A stretch of 55,182 nt of DNA from Pseudomonadales bacterium. Lineage in GTDB: Bacteria; Pseudomonadota; Gammaproteobacteria; Pseudomonadales; Azotimanducaceae. The notes under the pieces were generated by a model. It did no database searches, was not told the DNA's origin, and saw only the letters and a list, made by a program, of their open reading frames with translations. The number at the start of each line of letters is the position of its first letter. Position 1 is the first letter of the stretch. The stretch is taken from NCBI GenBank assembly GCA_016763855.1, contig JAESSY010000124.1, positions 1 to 55,182 on the forward strand, given 5' to 3'. Shown piece after piece: positions 16,957 to 25,461 of the stretch. Both the position numbers and the translations under genes were made by a program.

Positions 16957-17955
16957 CTAATGAACTCCTATGAGCATGGTCCACAATCTATCTCGACGAT
17001 CACTGGATAGATCTCGAAATGTCAGATACTCAACATGTTGATCTGGACCAGCTTCTGTGTCGAATCGAATACCCCACATTGCTTTGATTTCGTTTGGTAG
17101 AACAGAATACCGCATATCAATAATCAAGTGAGGGTCTTCCACATCAATCGCAAGAAAGCCGTGGCTAAACCAATCAAAGCGTTTTAAATCTTTTGCTTGC
17201 TGGCTGCCCGGTTTAAGCCAGGTTAAATCTTTAGACAAATCAAGTTTTTCGATACTACTACCCTCATAAGAGGTTAAAGCCCATCCACTTCGAACGCCAT
17301 CAACGTAGTATCTGCCTTCCCATTCATAGATGACCTTCCAAAGTAATAGGCTTCCCAAGCCGGGTTTAGCGGATACGCTATCGGGATAATGTCCACGAGC
17401 ATTAGCGATATCCAAGCCAAAGGCTTCTGTTCTGGTATTCTGAAAAACACCTAAGCTTAAATATCCAAAAACCCAGAACATACCAATTCTTGCGAGTGTG
17501 GGTTTCCTTAGCTTTACCGTGAAGATAACCAATAGGAGAAGCGGAATCGTCATCATTGGATCCATTACTGATATATTATTCCACGCGATGCGAATATAAG
17601 AAAATGGCCACGCCAACATCGTACCGTAACTCGTACAAGCATCGAGTAGGGCATGTGTGCTGTAGCCTAAGAGGCAAATAAGGTAGCTTGCTTTGAATGC
17701 CATTTCCTTTTTAGTCCAGCGATAGGCAATGAGGGCGCAAATCAATGCGCCGATGGGAATGAAAACAAGGGAGTGAGTAAATTGCCTGTGAAACTCTAAA
17801 AAAAGCAAAGGATCATTGGCAGAACGAATGAAAATATCAATATCCGGTGCCATGCCAGCAAAGCAACCAAGCAAGGCTGTTAATTTGAGTTTCGATCGCT
17901 TGCTGAAACTAAGCGGTAAAGCTGCGCCAAGTGCGCCTTGAGTAATTGGATCCAT
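16957..17955 (-). CDS. YdjM-like inner-membrane metal-dependent hydrolase (DUF457)
   Basis: This 332-residue protein opens with MDPITQGALGAALPLSF and contains MAPDID, FHRQFTHSLVFIP and GYSTHALLDACTSYG. These are the His/Asp motifs and membrane helices of the YdjM/DUF457 family of predicted membrane-bound metal-dependent hydrolases. A soluble C-terminal half (about 190-332) with no motif I recognise follows. The ATG at 17955 matches the usual N-terminus; no ribosome site is obvious. The Eis-like gene starts 11 nt downstream, so they may be co-transcribed. The physiological substrate is unknown. Confidence 0.82.
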   Translation of the reverse strand: MDPITQGALGAALPLSFSKRSKLKLTALLGCFAGMAPDIDIFIRSANDPLLFLEFHRQFTHSLVFIPIGALICALIAYRWTKKEMAFKASYLICLLGYSTHALLDACTSYGTMLAWPFSYIRIAWNNISVMDPMMTIPLLLLVIFTVKLRKPTLARIGMFWVFGYLSLGVFQNTRTEAFGLDIANARGHYPDSVSAKPGLGSLLLWKVIYEWEGRYYVDGVRSGWALTSYEGSSIEKLDLSKDLTWLKPGSQQAKDLKRFDWFSHGFLAIDVEDPHLIIDMRYSVLPNEIKAMWGIRFDTEAGPDQHVEYLTFRDLSSDRRDRLWTMLIGVH

Positions 17956-18035
17956 GTGGTGGAGGCTATCGACAAGGAGCCTGCAACACAAGTATTCTTA
18001 TGCCTTGATTGGTATCACGCTTTTAGGATTTTCTC

Positions 18036-18695
18036 ATCAGCAAACTTGAAATTTATATCGACTTTAAGAGTCCCTATGCCTTTATCGCCAAGGATGCGAA
18101 TTATGCCTTAGAGGAAGCCTATGGGATTGAAATCGATTGGTATCCTTTGACCCTCAATATAAAGAGTTATCTTGGTTCTGCAAAAAAGAAAGCAGGTAAA
18201 GTGATTGAAAGTAATCGTACATCGACACAGTGGTTGGCAGTGAAATATGCCTATAAGGATGCTCGTCGATATGCTTCTTTAAGAAATTTAGTCCTTAAGG
18301 GAACTGAGAAAATCTGGGATTCATCCCTGGCAGGTATTGGTTTGTTATGGGCAAAGCAACAGAGTCGTACCGGACTTAAAAGCTATATCGATGTCGTCTT
18401 TGAGCGATTCTGGCAGCGGAAACTTGATATTGAGGATATCGATGTGATTGTTAGCGTGTTGCAAGCGGCAGGCGTTGATACTGCCGGGTTCGTTAAGTTC
18501 GCCTTAGCCGAAGGTAGAATTATCCATGATGCTCTTCAGAATGAGATTCTGGAAAAAGGATATTACGGGGTTCCTACCTATGTGGTAGATAATGAGGTCT
18601 ATTTTGGTAGAGAGCACTTGCCCAGAGTACGTTGGCATCTCCAAGGTCGAGAAGGGGAGTTCCCAGACATCGCTTATGATTCGCAAGTGATATGA
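18036..18695 (+). CDS. DsbA-fold/HCCA-isomerase-like protein without a standard start codon
   Basis: The frame encodes a kappa-GST/DsbA-like protein of about 219 residues. The first strand, IYIDFKSPYAFIAKD, matches 2-hydroxychromene-2-carboxylate isomerase-like proteins; the C-terminal VPTYVVDNEVYFGREHLP holds the cis-Pro loop and the usual ending. It has SPY in place of CxxC, so it is not a thiol oxidase. Between the in-frame stop at 18024 and the TTG at 18147 there is no ATG, GTG or TTG, yet the first strand is encoded there. AGGA at 18025-18028 stands 7 nt before ATC at 18036, the best start candidate. It may be an ATC-initiated gene or one with a mutated start. A paralogue follows. Confidence 0.7.
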   Translation: MSKLEIYIDFKSPYAFIAKDANYALEEAYGIEIDWYPLTLNIKSYLGSAKKKAGKVIESNRTSTQWLAVKYAYKDARRYASLRNLVLKGTEKIWDSSLAGIGLLWAKQQSRTGLKSYIDVVFERFWQRKLDIEDIDVIVSVLQAAGVDTAGFVKFALAEGRIIHDALQNEILEKGYYGVPTYVVDNEVYFGREHLPRVRWHLQGREGEFPDIAYDSQVI

Positions 18696-18725
18696 GATGT
18701 GAGATATAAATAGCCGGATAAGATC

Positions 18726-19361
18726 ATGAAAAATAGCCTCAGAATCTATATCGATTTGGGTAACATCAATTGCTATCTGGCGATGAAGCAGACTTTGGCA
18801 TTGATCAGTGATTTTGGTCTAGATGTAAAATGGTTGCCTATTTCTGGCATCGTTAAAACCGTCGCTAACCGCAAACCGATTATCGCTTCTGCAGATGAGC
18901 TATCGACTATAAGATTAAAACGGCTTGAAGCCAGATCACGATATGAAGCCCGTGAGCTAGAAAGAAATGCGGCGCGACTCGGTATTACTGTCGATGGGGC
19001 AAGGCATTGCTTTGATCAGAAGTTTCTTCATATTGCCTTGTTGTATCTGAATCAATGCGCTGTCAGTCCTGAAGCATTTTTAAATGAGGTTTTTGAAAAA
19101 GCTTTTCGTTACAAAATGGATTTTGAAAATATCGACTGTGTGTCTCTTCTAATAGAAAAAATGGGTTTAAATCAGAAAGGGTATTTGGATTTTCTAGAGG
19201 AAGGAGCACTTCAGCTAAAGGAATTACAAACTGCCACCTTAGAGAAAGGTATTTTTGATGCACCAGCATATCAATTAAATGGTGAGAATTATCAGGGCCG
19301 TGCCCACTTGCCATTGATACGTTGGTATCTGAATGGCGCCTCAGGAACCGCGCCCACATAA
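18726..19361 (+). CDS. DsbA-fold protein, paralogue of the preceding gene
   Basis: This 211-residue protein has the same plan as its upstream neighbour: first strand LRIYIDLGNINCYLAMKQ, helical insertion, and a C-terminal APAYQLNGENYQGRAHLPLIRWYL aligning with the neighbour's VPTYVVDNEVYFGREHLPRVRWHL. The active-site loop reads GNINCY, so both the CxxC and the SPY motif of HCCA isomerases are absent. The catalytic role is doubtful; it might pair with the upstream protein. It starts 30 nt after the upstream stop, with GGATAAG as a ribosome site. Confidence 0.75.
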   Translation: MKNSLRIYIDLGNINCYLAMKQTLALISDFGLDVKWLPISGIVKTVANRKPIIASADELSTIRLKRLEARSRYEARELERNAARLGITVDGARHCFDQKFLHIALLYLNQCAVSPEAFLNEVFEKAFRYKMDFENIDCVSLLIEKMGLNQKGYLDFLEEGALQLKELQTATLEKGIFDAPAYQLNGENYQGRAHLPLIRWYLNGASGTAPT

Positions 19362-19404
19362 GACGCGTCGCTAAAAAGCTCTGTCGATAATTAACCGAGC
19401 TGAA

Positions 19405-20196
19405 CTAAGTGGTTTCGGCACTATACTTTTCTAAGCGTGCTTTCAGGTCATCTGGTATACGATAATTTGCTGGGTTGTACCAGGGAAAGAGTGTGTTCAG
19501 ATATTTAAATCCCCCTGCAAGTATGAAAAAGGGAATGTATGGCATGACTCTCATTCCTTTCGCTTTCAACATGACGACATAGAATTTATGGATGGCATAA
19601 AGATAATGTCCCTGAGCCCAGAGACCTCTTGTTAGCCGATAGAAATACTTTCCACAAACCTGTTGGAAAACGTCAAAAGCGACAGTTCTGTGCTCGATTT
19701 CTTCTAGTCCGTGCCAATCCAAAAGATCTGCCCAGTCCTTATTCATAAAGCCGGTCTTATGAGGTTTTCGTTGTGCGCTAGTTAATGCAGCAGCGCAAGT
19801 CATCGCCTCAAAGCCTTCGGCATAAGCCAGATTAAAATCGAGGTTTTCATCTTTTAAAAAACGATCGTAATCTGCTTTTAGATCAGACTCGATTCGCGCT
19901 AGTTGTTTTGCTACGTCATCATCAAATTTTGAGCGTATTATCTTATTGATCCTTGCATGATTCCGATAATGATTCCCTTCCTGCTGGCAAAATCGATTCA
20001 TGTCTTCCAGAAGTGCTTCGTCGCTGATATTTTTTTTGGCATTCAACATCATCTTGATTAAATAGGGTTCAAGATAGGGCATGGTGAGCGAAAAGGCGAC
20101 GATAAAAAGCGAGACCCGTGGCATAGAAGGGATAGGATAAAGATCGATATCCTCTGGGAACTCGAAGTTAACTTTTCTGACTATAATTTCAGACAT
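19405..20196 (-). CDS. Predicted metal-dependent hydrolase (PF10118 family)
   Basis: This 263-residue, mostly helical protein has EGNHYRNHARINK and EEIEHRTVAFDVF, two E/H clusters typical of the PF10118 'predicted metal-dependent hydrolase' family, which has a ferritin-like, possibly diiron site. Two hydrophobic stretches (about 25-45 and 215-235) suggest membrane contact. The family is uncharacterised. AAGGA precedes the ATG. It is a single-gene unit whose upstream region carries a short palindrome (20266-20280) that could be an operator. Confidence 0.82.
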   Translation of the reverse strand: MSEIIVRKVNFEFPEDIDLYPIPSMPRVSLFIVAFSLTMPYLEPYLIKMMLNAKKNISDEALLEDMNRFCQQEGNHYRNHARINKIIRSKFDDDVAKQLARIESDLKADYDRFLKDENLDFNLAYAEGFEAMTCAAALTSAQRKPHKTGFMNKDWADLLDWHGLEEIEHRTVAFDVFQQVCGKYFYRLTRGLWAQGHYLYAIHKFYVVMLKAKGMRVMPYIPFFILAGGFKYLNTLFPWYNPANYRIPDDLKARLEKYSAETT

Positions 20197-20265
20197 TTGC
20201 TATTCCTTCTTGATTTAGCCAGTAGTGAAGACTGATAAGTATCATAAAGGAAAAGCGAGTGCTTT

Positions 20266-20280
20266 CCCACATTGTGTGGG
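20266..20280. promoter_or_regulatory. Perfect short palindrome, possible operator or hairpin
   Basis: CCCACA-TTG-TGTGGG: 6-bp arms with a 3-nt centre, about 70 nt upstream of the start at 20196 on the minus strand. There is no T-tract on either side, so an operator is more likely than a terminator. Confidence 0.4.
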
Positions 20281-20430
20281 TGTGTAGATCTCGTTAGATA
20301 CGCGGTTGTTTCAGAACACCCTAAACGTCCTATCAACATGGGTGATCTTTGTTAAGGTATTTGAAATTAGAGCTACGATGACGAGGAAATTCATATTGCC
20401 AGAGGGTTTTTGAGAGCACTGGATTTGAAA

Positions 20431-20473
20431 TCACTATTGACATGCAATCACTATCGACATGCAATCACTATGA
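20431..20473. repeat. 17-bp tandem repeat, 2.5 copies
   Basis: TCACTATTGACATGCAA (20431-20447) and TCACTATCGACATGCAA (20448-20464) differ by one base; a partial third copy (TCACTATGA) follows to 20473. Confidence 0.9.
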
Positions 20474-20612
20474 TAATCTTTTCACTCGTATGCCTTCGTT
20501 TTGATTTTGTGTCAATTTTTCTGATAACTTGTTAGATGACGGTTAAGTTATTAAGTCCTCGGTGTCCCGAAAACCCTTACCGTAGCGCTTCCCACGTACT
20601 AAAGTTCTACTT

Positions 20613-20999
20613 TTAAGGTGTTCCCGTAGATTGATCCCTATTTCGAATGAACAACACCAAACCAAAAGCCAGTAGTGCGGGAACGCCTTGAATCACCAAA
20701 ATTGAAATACTTGCTGTAAAAGCGCCGAACACGCCTGCAACGATTACACAACCAAGGAAAAAAAGCTTAAGGGAATCTCCTTGTTGTTTGGAAAATAAAC
20801 CCCAAATTAATCCAGCCGCTAAAAAGCCATTATATAACCCTTGATTGGCAGCCAAGGTTGCAGACTGTTCTGCAAATTCTGCCGTTAAATTAAAAGTTTT
20901 TAAACCAATGGGGCTTGTCCAAAAAAACATTTCTAGCACTAGAAAGTAGGTATGTTCGATAGCGACAAATGCAACCAGTATGTTTGATAATTTATTCAC
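20613..20999 (-). CDS. DUF1304 family membrane protein
   Basis: This 128-residue protein has four hydrophobic helices and the DUF1304 signature: a first helix with AFVAIEHTYFLVLEMFFW, then ANQGLYNGFLAAGLIWG. The family is widespread and uncharacterised. Start is GTG at 20999, with GGAAG 7 nt upstream. It is alone on its strand and divergent from the dsbB-like gene, with a 200-nt gap. Confidence 0.88.
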   Translation of the reverse strand: MNKLSNILVAFVAIEHTYFLVLEMFFWTSPIGLKTFNLTAEFAEQSATLAANQGLYNGFLAAGLIWGLFSKQQGDSLKLFFLGCVIVAGVFGAFTASISILVIQGVPALLAFGLVLFIRNRDQSTGTP

Positions 21000-21127
21000 T
21001 AATTAACTTCCATTTAATCATTGGTTTATTGGTGTGTATCTTAGTTGTAGGCTTAGGTAGACTACCCATCAAAACCTAACCTTACCATCAAGAGAGATAA
21101 TGTCCCATACAAAACAATTTCTGACAG

Positions 21128-21158
21128 TTGCAATATTTCCCCCAGGACACGGTATAAT
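21128..21158 (+). promoter_or_regulatory. Predicted promoter of the dsbB-dsbA pair
   Basis: A perfect -10 box TATAAT (21153-21158) follows TTGCAA (21128-21133) with a long 19-nt spacer. The leader to the ATG at 21200 would be about 35 nt. Confidence 0.4.
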
Positions 21159-21199
21159 TCTTCTATCATTATTGCCCCCTCGTACTTTATAAAGCCAAA

Positions 21200-21664
21200 A
21201 TGAGAACAGACGTGATCGATCAAACAGAAAGCACCGGCTGGTGGTTGATTTTTATCAGCTGGTTGATTTCAATGCTATCAACCTTGGGCAGCCTGTTTTT
21301 CAGTGAGATCATGTCGTTGGTTCCCTGCGAGCTATGTTGGTATCAACGTATTTTCATGTTTCCATTAGCCATTATTTTGTTGTTCGGTCTGCACCCACTC
21401 GATACACGCGTAGTTAGATATGCACTGCCGATTGCAGGTATCGGGCTACTGTTTACAATTTATCACTGTTTGCTGTTTTACGGCTTCATTCCGGAAAGTC
21501 TGCAACCTTGTCGAGAAGGCATATCCTGCGCTGATGACAGTATGGTATTGTTTGGCGTAATGCCCATTCCACTGCTGTCGCTGACGGCCTTTATCGCAAT
21601 CATTATTTTGCTGCTTAAGGCACACAGGCTTTTCAAGCATGATATTGAATATCGTAATAATTAA
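21200..21664 (+). CDS. Disulfide bond formation protein B family (DsbB/BdbC-like)
   Basis: This 154-residue inner-membrane protein has four helices. The first redox pair is Cys43-Cys46 in PCELCWYQR, the quinone-side CxxC with the following Arg. The second periplasmic pair is Cys104 and Cys110 in QPCREGISCADD. DsbB enzymes pass electrons from DsbA to quinone, reoxidising the thiol oxidase. The length and the spacing of the second pair fit the short BdbC-like branch. The next gene, 14 nt on, encodes the matching DsbA-fold oxidase. Confidence 0.88.
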   Translation: MRTDVIDQTESTGWWLIFISWLISMLSTLGSLFFSEIMSLVPCELCWYQRIFMFPLAIILLFGLHPLDTRVVRYALPIAGIGLLFTIYHCLLFYGFIPESLQPCREGISCADDSMVLFGVMPIPLLSLTAFIAIIILLLKAHRLFKHDIEYRNN

Positions 21665-21678
21665 ACCGGAAATACAAC

Positions 21679-22332
21679 ATGAAACAGCGTCATTTTATTA
21701 CCCTAATCACCTTATCTTTACTGATACTGGCTTTTGTTGTTGCTGCACTGTTCTTTGAAACTGAAAAAGACCACGCGCAAAATAAACGTGCAACAAACAA
21801 TAGCGATGTATTGATTAGGGATTATTCAGTTAAAGCAGGAGATCCCTCCGCAAAAGTAACCATTGTCGAATTTCTGGACCCAGCTTGTAGAACCTGCGCC
21901 CAATTTCATCCGTTTGTAAAACAACTCATGCAGCATCATCCTGGCAAGGTAAATCTAGTGGTACGCTATCTTCCGTTTCATAAAGGCTCAGATCAGATGG
22001 TAGCAATACTAGAAGCCGCCAGAAAACAGAATAAATTCTGGGAAGTATTAGAGCTGATGTTTGACACTCAGTCACAATGGACGATTAATCATGTAGCATA
22101 TCCGGATGTCTTTTGGGAACTAATTGATCGAGCAGGTGTTGATCCTGAGCGCATCAAACAGGACATGCGAGCTCCCGAAATTGTGCAAATAATTCAGCAG
22201 GATCTCGCCGATGGCAAGTTCCTGGGTGCAGACAAAACACCTAGCTTTTTTGTCAACGGAAAACCACTTCGAAATTTTGGTTTTGAACAGCTAGAAGCAC
22301 TGGTGGATTCGGAGGTAGGCGCTAATTATTAG
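21679..22332 (+). CDS. Periplasmic DsbA-family thiol oxidoreductase
   Basis: This 217-residue protein has an N-terminal signal anchor (about 7-27), then a thioredoxin fold with an inserted helical domain. The active site is Cys70-Arg-Thr-Cys73 in FLDPACRTCAQFHPF; the cis-Pro loop is DKTPSFFVNGKPL. It should introduce disulfides into exported proteins, with the DsbB-like protein encoded upstream as its oxidant. The pair resembles the BdbC/BdbD type, where DsbA is membrane-anchored. Confidence 0.9.
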   Translation: MKQRHFITLITLSLLILAFVVAALFFETEKDHAQNKRATNNSDVLIRDYSVKAGDPSAKVTIVEFLDPACRTCAQFHPFVKQLMQHHPGKVNLVVRYLPFHKGSDQMVAILEAARKQNKFWEVLELMFDTQSQWTINHVAYPDVFWELIDRAGVDPERIKQDMRAPEIVQIIQQDLADGKFLGADKTPSFFVNGKPLRNFGFEQLEALVDSEVGANY

Positions 22333-22407
22333 GCGCTTATCCATCGTTTAAAAGCGCGAAAGAAAGCACTTGGTTCAGAGTAACCCGTCAAGTAGAACTT
22401 TTCACTT

Positions 22408-22521
22408 TTAATTTTCGATAAAGCATTTGGCGTCGAGTTCAAGTATTTTAGCAACGGAATCCATATTTATCTTGTTTGGAAGTTTCAAAGCCATGGATTC
22501 TGCATCTACTAAAATGGCCAC
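22408..22521 (-). pseudogene. Short ORF resembling the N-terminus of a NYN/LabA-like protein
   Basis: A GTG start at 22521 with GGAG 7 nt upstream opens a 37-residue frame beginning MAILVDAESMALKLPNK and ending KILELDAKCFIEN. The VAILVDAES opening, with an Asp after the first strand, resembles the first strand of NYN/LabA-type PIN-like RNases, but the rest of such a domain (over 100 residues) is absent. It is either a decayed gene 5' end or a chance small ORF. Confidence 0.3.
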
Positions 22522-22701
22522 TGTTTTTCTCCAAGAAAAAAAGAAATCTTAGCTGAAACTAAACAGAAAATTGAGGTAATAATGAGTTTTAAACTTAGTG
22601 CTCACCAACGACTCTCTGACCAATTTTTGGTCTGCCGAGATTATGACTTAAGCCATTAACTCATCACTCTCTTGAATACTCACTGTTAGCCAAGACAAAT
22701 C

Positions 22702-22710
22702 TGCTATGAT
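22702..22710 (+). promoter_or_regulatory. Extended -10 promoter element of the acyl-CoA dehydrogenase operon
   Basis: TGCTATGAT is a TGn-extended -10 box 41 nt before the ATG at 22752. No good -35 box stands at the right distance, as is common for extended -10 promoters. Confidence 0.4.
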
Positions 22711-22751
22711 AAGTTCCCTTTATTCTGACTAACAAAATGCAGAGATAGCCT

Positions 22752-24023
22752 ATGAATTTCGATATCCCCCAAAAACTTCAAGACTACCTTGTTACCTTAG
22801 ATGCTTTCATTGAGGCAGAGATAAAACCACTCGAACAAGAAAATGACAATATTCGTTTCTTTGATCATCGGCGGGAGGATGCGCGAACTGATTGGGATAG
22901 AGGCGGTTTGCCCAGTGAAGAATGGGAGGCCTTGTTAACAGAAGCAAAGCGGCGTGCTGATGCAGCAGGGCACTATCGTTATCCTCTTGGTAAAGAGTAT
23001 GGTGGCCAGGAAGGGACTAACTATGATATGGCCATTATAAGAGAACATTTTGCTGCGAAGGGCTTAGGTTTGCATAACGATCTACAGAATGAACATTCAA
23101 TTGTGGGTAATAGCGTCGGACTTCTTTTGATGATTGCCTACGGTACGGATGAGCAGAAAGAGGAATGGATTCCTCTAATGCTAGAAGGAAAACGAGGTTT
23201 CGCTTTTGGTATTACTGAACCAGACCATGGATCTGATGCGACCCACATGGAAACAACGGCTGTTAAAGATGGAGACGGGTGGCGCATTAATGGTGAAAAA
23301 ACCTGGAATACCGGTATCCATAAAGCCCCCTACGACATGATTTTAGCACGGACCGACGGTAAGGCAGGAGATGGACATGGTATTACAGCCTTTCTCGTAC
23401 CGACCAACGCAGACGGGTTTACAGTAGGGGAGATGTTGTGGACCTTCAATATGCCGACAGATCATGGCCATGTTGCGTTAGATGATGTATTTGTTTCCAA
23501 TGCCGCAGTTTTCGGTGGAGAAGGGCGAGGCTTACATGTTGTCCAGCATTTTTTTAATGAGAACCGTATTCGTCAAGCAGCATCAAGCTTGGGTGCTGCT
23601 CAATTTTGTATCGACGAATCCGTCGCTTATGCTCAAATTAGAAAACCTTTTGGTAAACCACTTTCCACCAATCAAGGTATTCAATTCCCCTTGGTCGAAT
23701 TGCAAACCCAGTGTGAAATGCTGCGCGCTTTAATCCATAAAACAGCATGGCAAATGGATACTTATGGCAACTTTAAAGTGTCAGACAAGGTTTCTATGTG
23801 TAATTACTTCGCTAACAGGCTTTGCTGTGAAGCTGCAGATAGAGCAATGCAGGTCCACGGTGGACTTGGTTATTCTCGTCACAAGCCATTTGAACATATA
23901 TATCGTCATCACCGTCGATATCGCATAACCGAAGGCGCAGAAGAGATACAAATGCGGCGAATAGCAGGTTATATGTTCGGGTATATGAAACAAACGGCTC
24001 CCAAAGGCGTTCGAGAGGGATAG
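22752..24023 (+). CDS. Acyl-CoA dehydrogenase family flavoprotein
   Basis: This 423-residue protein has the acyl-CoA dehydrogenase plan: helical N-domain, FAD-contacting FAFGITEPDHGSDATHMETTA and WRINGEKTWNTGIHKA, then RIRQAASSLGAAQFCIDESVAYAQIRKPFGKPL, and a C-terminal QVHGGLGYSRHKPFEHIYRHHRRYRITEGAEEIQ. It should oxidise an acyl-CoA to the enoyl-CoA with FAD. It is directly followed, with no gap, by an APH-type phosphotransferase, the ACAD10/11 pairing. The chain length or branching of the substrate is not evident. Confidence 0.92.
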   Translation: MNFDIPQKLQDYLVTLDAFIEAEIKPLEQENDNIRFFDHRREDARTDWDRGGLPSEEWEALLTEAKRRADAAGHYRYPLGKEYGGQEGTNYDMAIIREHFAAKGLGLHNDLQNEHSIVGNSVGLLLMIAYGTDEQKEEWIPLMLEGKRGFAFGITEPDHGSDATHMETTAVKDGDGWRINGEKTWNTGIHKAPYDMILARTDGKAGDGHGITAFLVPTNADGFTVGEMLWTFNMPTDHGHVALDDVFVSNAAVFGGEGRGLHVVQHFFNENRIRQAASSLGAAQFCIDESVAYAQIRKPFGKPLSTNQGIQFPLVELQTQCEMLRALIHKTAWQMDTYGNFKVSDKVSMCNYFANRLCCEAADRAMQVHGGLGYSRHKPFEHIYRHHRRYRITEGAEEIQMRRIAGYMFGYMKQTAPKGVREG

Positions 24024-25442
24024 ATGTTAGATCGCACAATTGAAGAAAAGCTAGTACTTGTCTATCAGAAACACTTCAGCAATTTTGTTGAGTTAATCAG
24101 TGTCGAGAGATTAACTGGTGGTGCGAGCCAGGAAACATATCAGATAAGAATCAAAACCTTTGATGGTGAACTAATCCACGCATTGCGGCGATCTGCAGGG
24201 GGTGAGATTGCAGAAATAACAGCTGAACATCCAGGGCTTGTCACTGAAGCTATGTTGATGGGTGCTGCCAAACTTGCGTTAGTCCCTGTACCAGATATTT
24301 ATTATGTATTGCAAGATGAAGATGAACTAGGTGCTGGTTTTATCATGGCATGGTTAGAAGGGGAGACCCTCGGCGCTAGTATCGTTAGATCTGAGAAGTA
24401 TGAAAAACTAAGAAGTGGGCTCGCAGCAGAGTGTGGTCGTCTTCTTGCGCGAATTCATGCTATCGATTTGGATGCGTCGAACCTAAGCGATCACCTTACC
24501 GAAGTGTCTCCCAAAGAGTTTGTTGAACAGATATGGGACAAGTATCAAGCATTAGAAACGCCCCAGCCCATGATCGACTATACAGCCCGTTGGCTATTAG
24601 ATAATTTGCCTGAAAATTACCAAGCATGTCTTGTACACAATGATTTTCGCAATGGAAATTTGATGGTGTCAGAGGAAAAAGTCGTTGCGGTTTTAGATTG
24701 GGAGCTTGCACATATCGGCGATCCCATGCGGGATTTGGGTTGGATATGCGTTAATTCTTGGCGTTTTGGTTCAACCTTGCCTGTTGGGGGCTTCGGTGAG
24801 TATGAGGATCTATTCAAGGCCTATGAGAAGGAATCTGGCAAAGCAATTAATCGCAAAAGTGTAAAATTTTGGGAAGTTTTCGGCTCTTTCTGGTGGTCTG
24901 TTGGTTGTCTCGGTATGGCAGAACATTATCGTCATGGGCCGGATCAAAGCGTCGAGAGGCCTGCGGTAGGAAGGCGTTCTTCTGAATGCCAAATAGACTG
25001 TGTGAATTTGCTCATACCGGGAAAGGTGACATCGATAGAACCGCTCTCTCATCAATCACTTGCTGATGCAGACCAATTACCCATGAGTCTTGAGCTGATT
25101 GAGAGCGTAATTGATTTCTTAAGAGAAGATATCGTGCCGAGTACAAATGGTCGAAATCAATTCCTCTCAAGAGTGTCAGCGAATTCACTGGCTATAGTGA
25201 AGCGCGAGCTACAATTGGGTTCGCTTGTCCGAGAAAATGAAACAAAACGATTGCAAGGAATTTATGGTTCAAAAGATGAGAGGAAGAAACTGCGTTGGCG
25301 ACTAACAAATTCATTACGTGATGGTTCTCAATCGCTGGAAGATCAAAAAGTAATGGATCACCTAAGACAAAGCACATTTGATCAAATAACAATTGATCAA
25401 CCTCGTTATAATGGCCTTGAAACCTGCAAGCACGATCATTAG
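24024..25442 (+). CDS. APH-type phosphotransferase fused to a DUF6285 domain
   Basis: This 472-residue protein has an APH kinase part (about 1-345) with LTGGASQETYQI (nucleotide loop), LVHNDFRNGNLMV (catalytic loop) and VLDWELAHIGDPMRDLGWI (metal site). A C-terminal segment (about 350-455, LIESVIDFLREDIVPSTNGRNQFLSRVSANSLAIVKREL) matches the DUF6285 domain that accompanies these kinases. The ATG directly follows the dehydrogenase stop. The kinase-dehydrogenase couple is the bacterial counterpart of animal ACAD10/ACAD11, which phosphorylate 4-hydroxyacyl-CoAs; that activity here is inferred. Confidence 0.88.
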   Translation: MLDRTIEEKLVLVYQKHFSNFVELISVERLTGGASQETYQIRIKTFDGELIHALRRSAGGEIAEITAEHPGLVTEAMLMGAAKLALVPVPDIYYVLQDEDELGAGFIMAWLEGETLGASIVRSEKYEKLRSGLAAECGRLLARIHAIDLDASNLSDHLTEVSPKEFVEQIWDKYQALETPQPMIDYTARWLLDNLPENYQACLVHNDFRNGNLMVSEEKVVAVLDWELAHIGDPMRDLGWICVNSWRFGSTLPVGGFGEYEDLFKAYEKESGKAINRKSVKFWEVFGSFWWSVGCLGMAEHYRHGPDQSVERPAVGRRSSECQIDCVNLLIPGKVTSIEPLSHQSLADADQLPMSLELIESVIDFLREDIVPSTNGRNQFLSRVSANSLAIVKRELQLGSLVRENETKRLQGIYGSKDERKKLRWRLTNSLRDGSQSLEDQKVMDHLRQSTFDQITIDQPRYNGLETCKHDH

Positions 25443-25461
25443 TCGATAACAATTGATATCT

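Larger units (their letters stand above)
20197..20612. other. Gene-free 416-nt region with palindrome and tandem repeat
   Basis: The region is upstream of the PF10118 gene and downstream of the DUF1304 gene, both on the minus strand. It holds a 15-bp palindrome (20266-20280) and a 17-bp tandem repeat (20431-20473). I see no coding potential and no terminator with a clear T-tract. Confidence 0.6.
22333..22751. other. Intergenic region with remnant ORF and promoter
   Basis: This 419-nt gap contains a 37-codon minus-strand ORF (22408-22521) and an extended -10 element near 22702-22710. I see nothing else; a GCGCTT/AAGCGC pair just after 22330 has no T-tract. Confidence 0.5.

Noticed and set aside
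22326-22360. Terminator after the dsbA-like gene
   Set aside because: A GCGCTT/AAGCGC pair is present, but the stem is short, the loop long and there is no T-tract.
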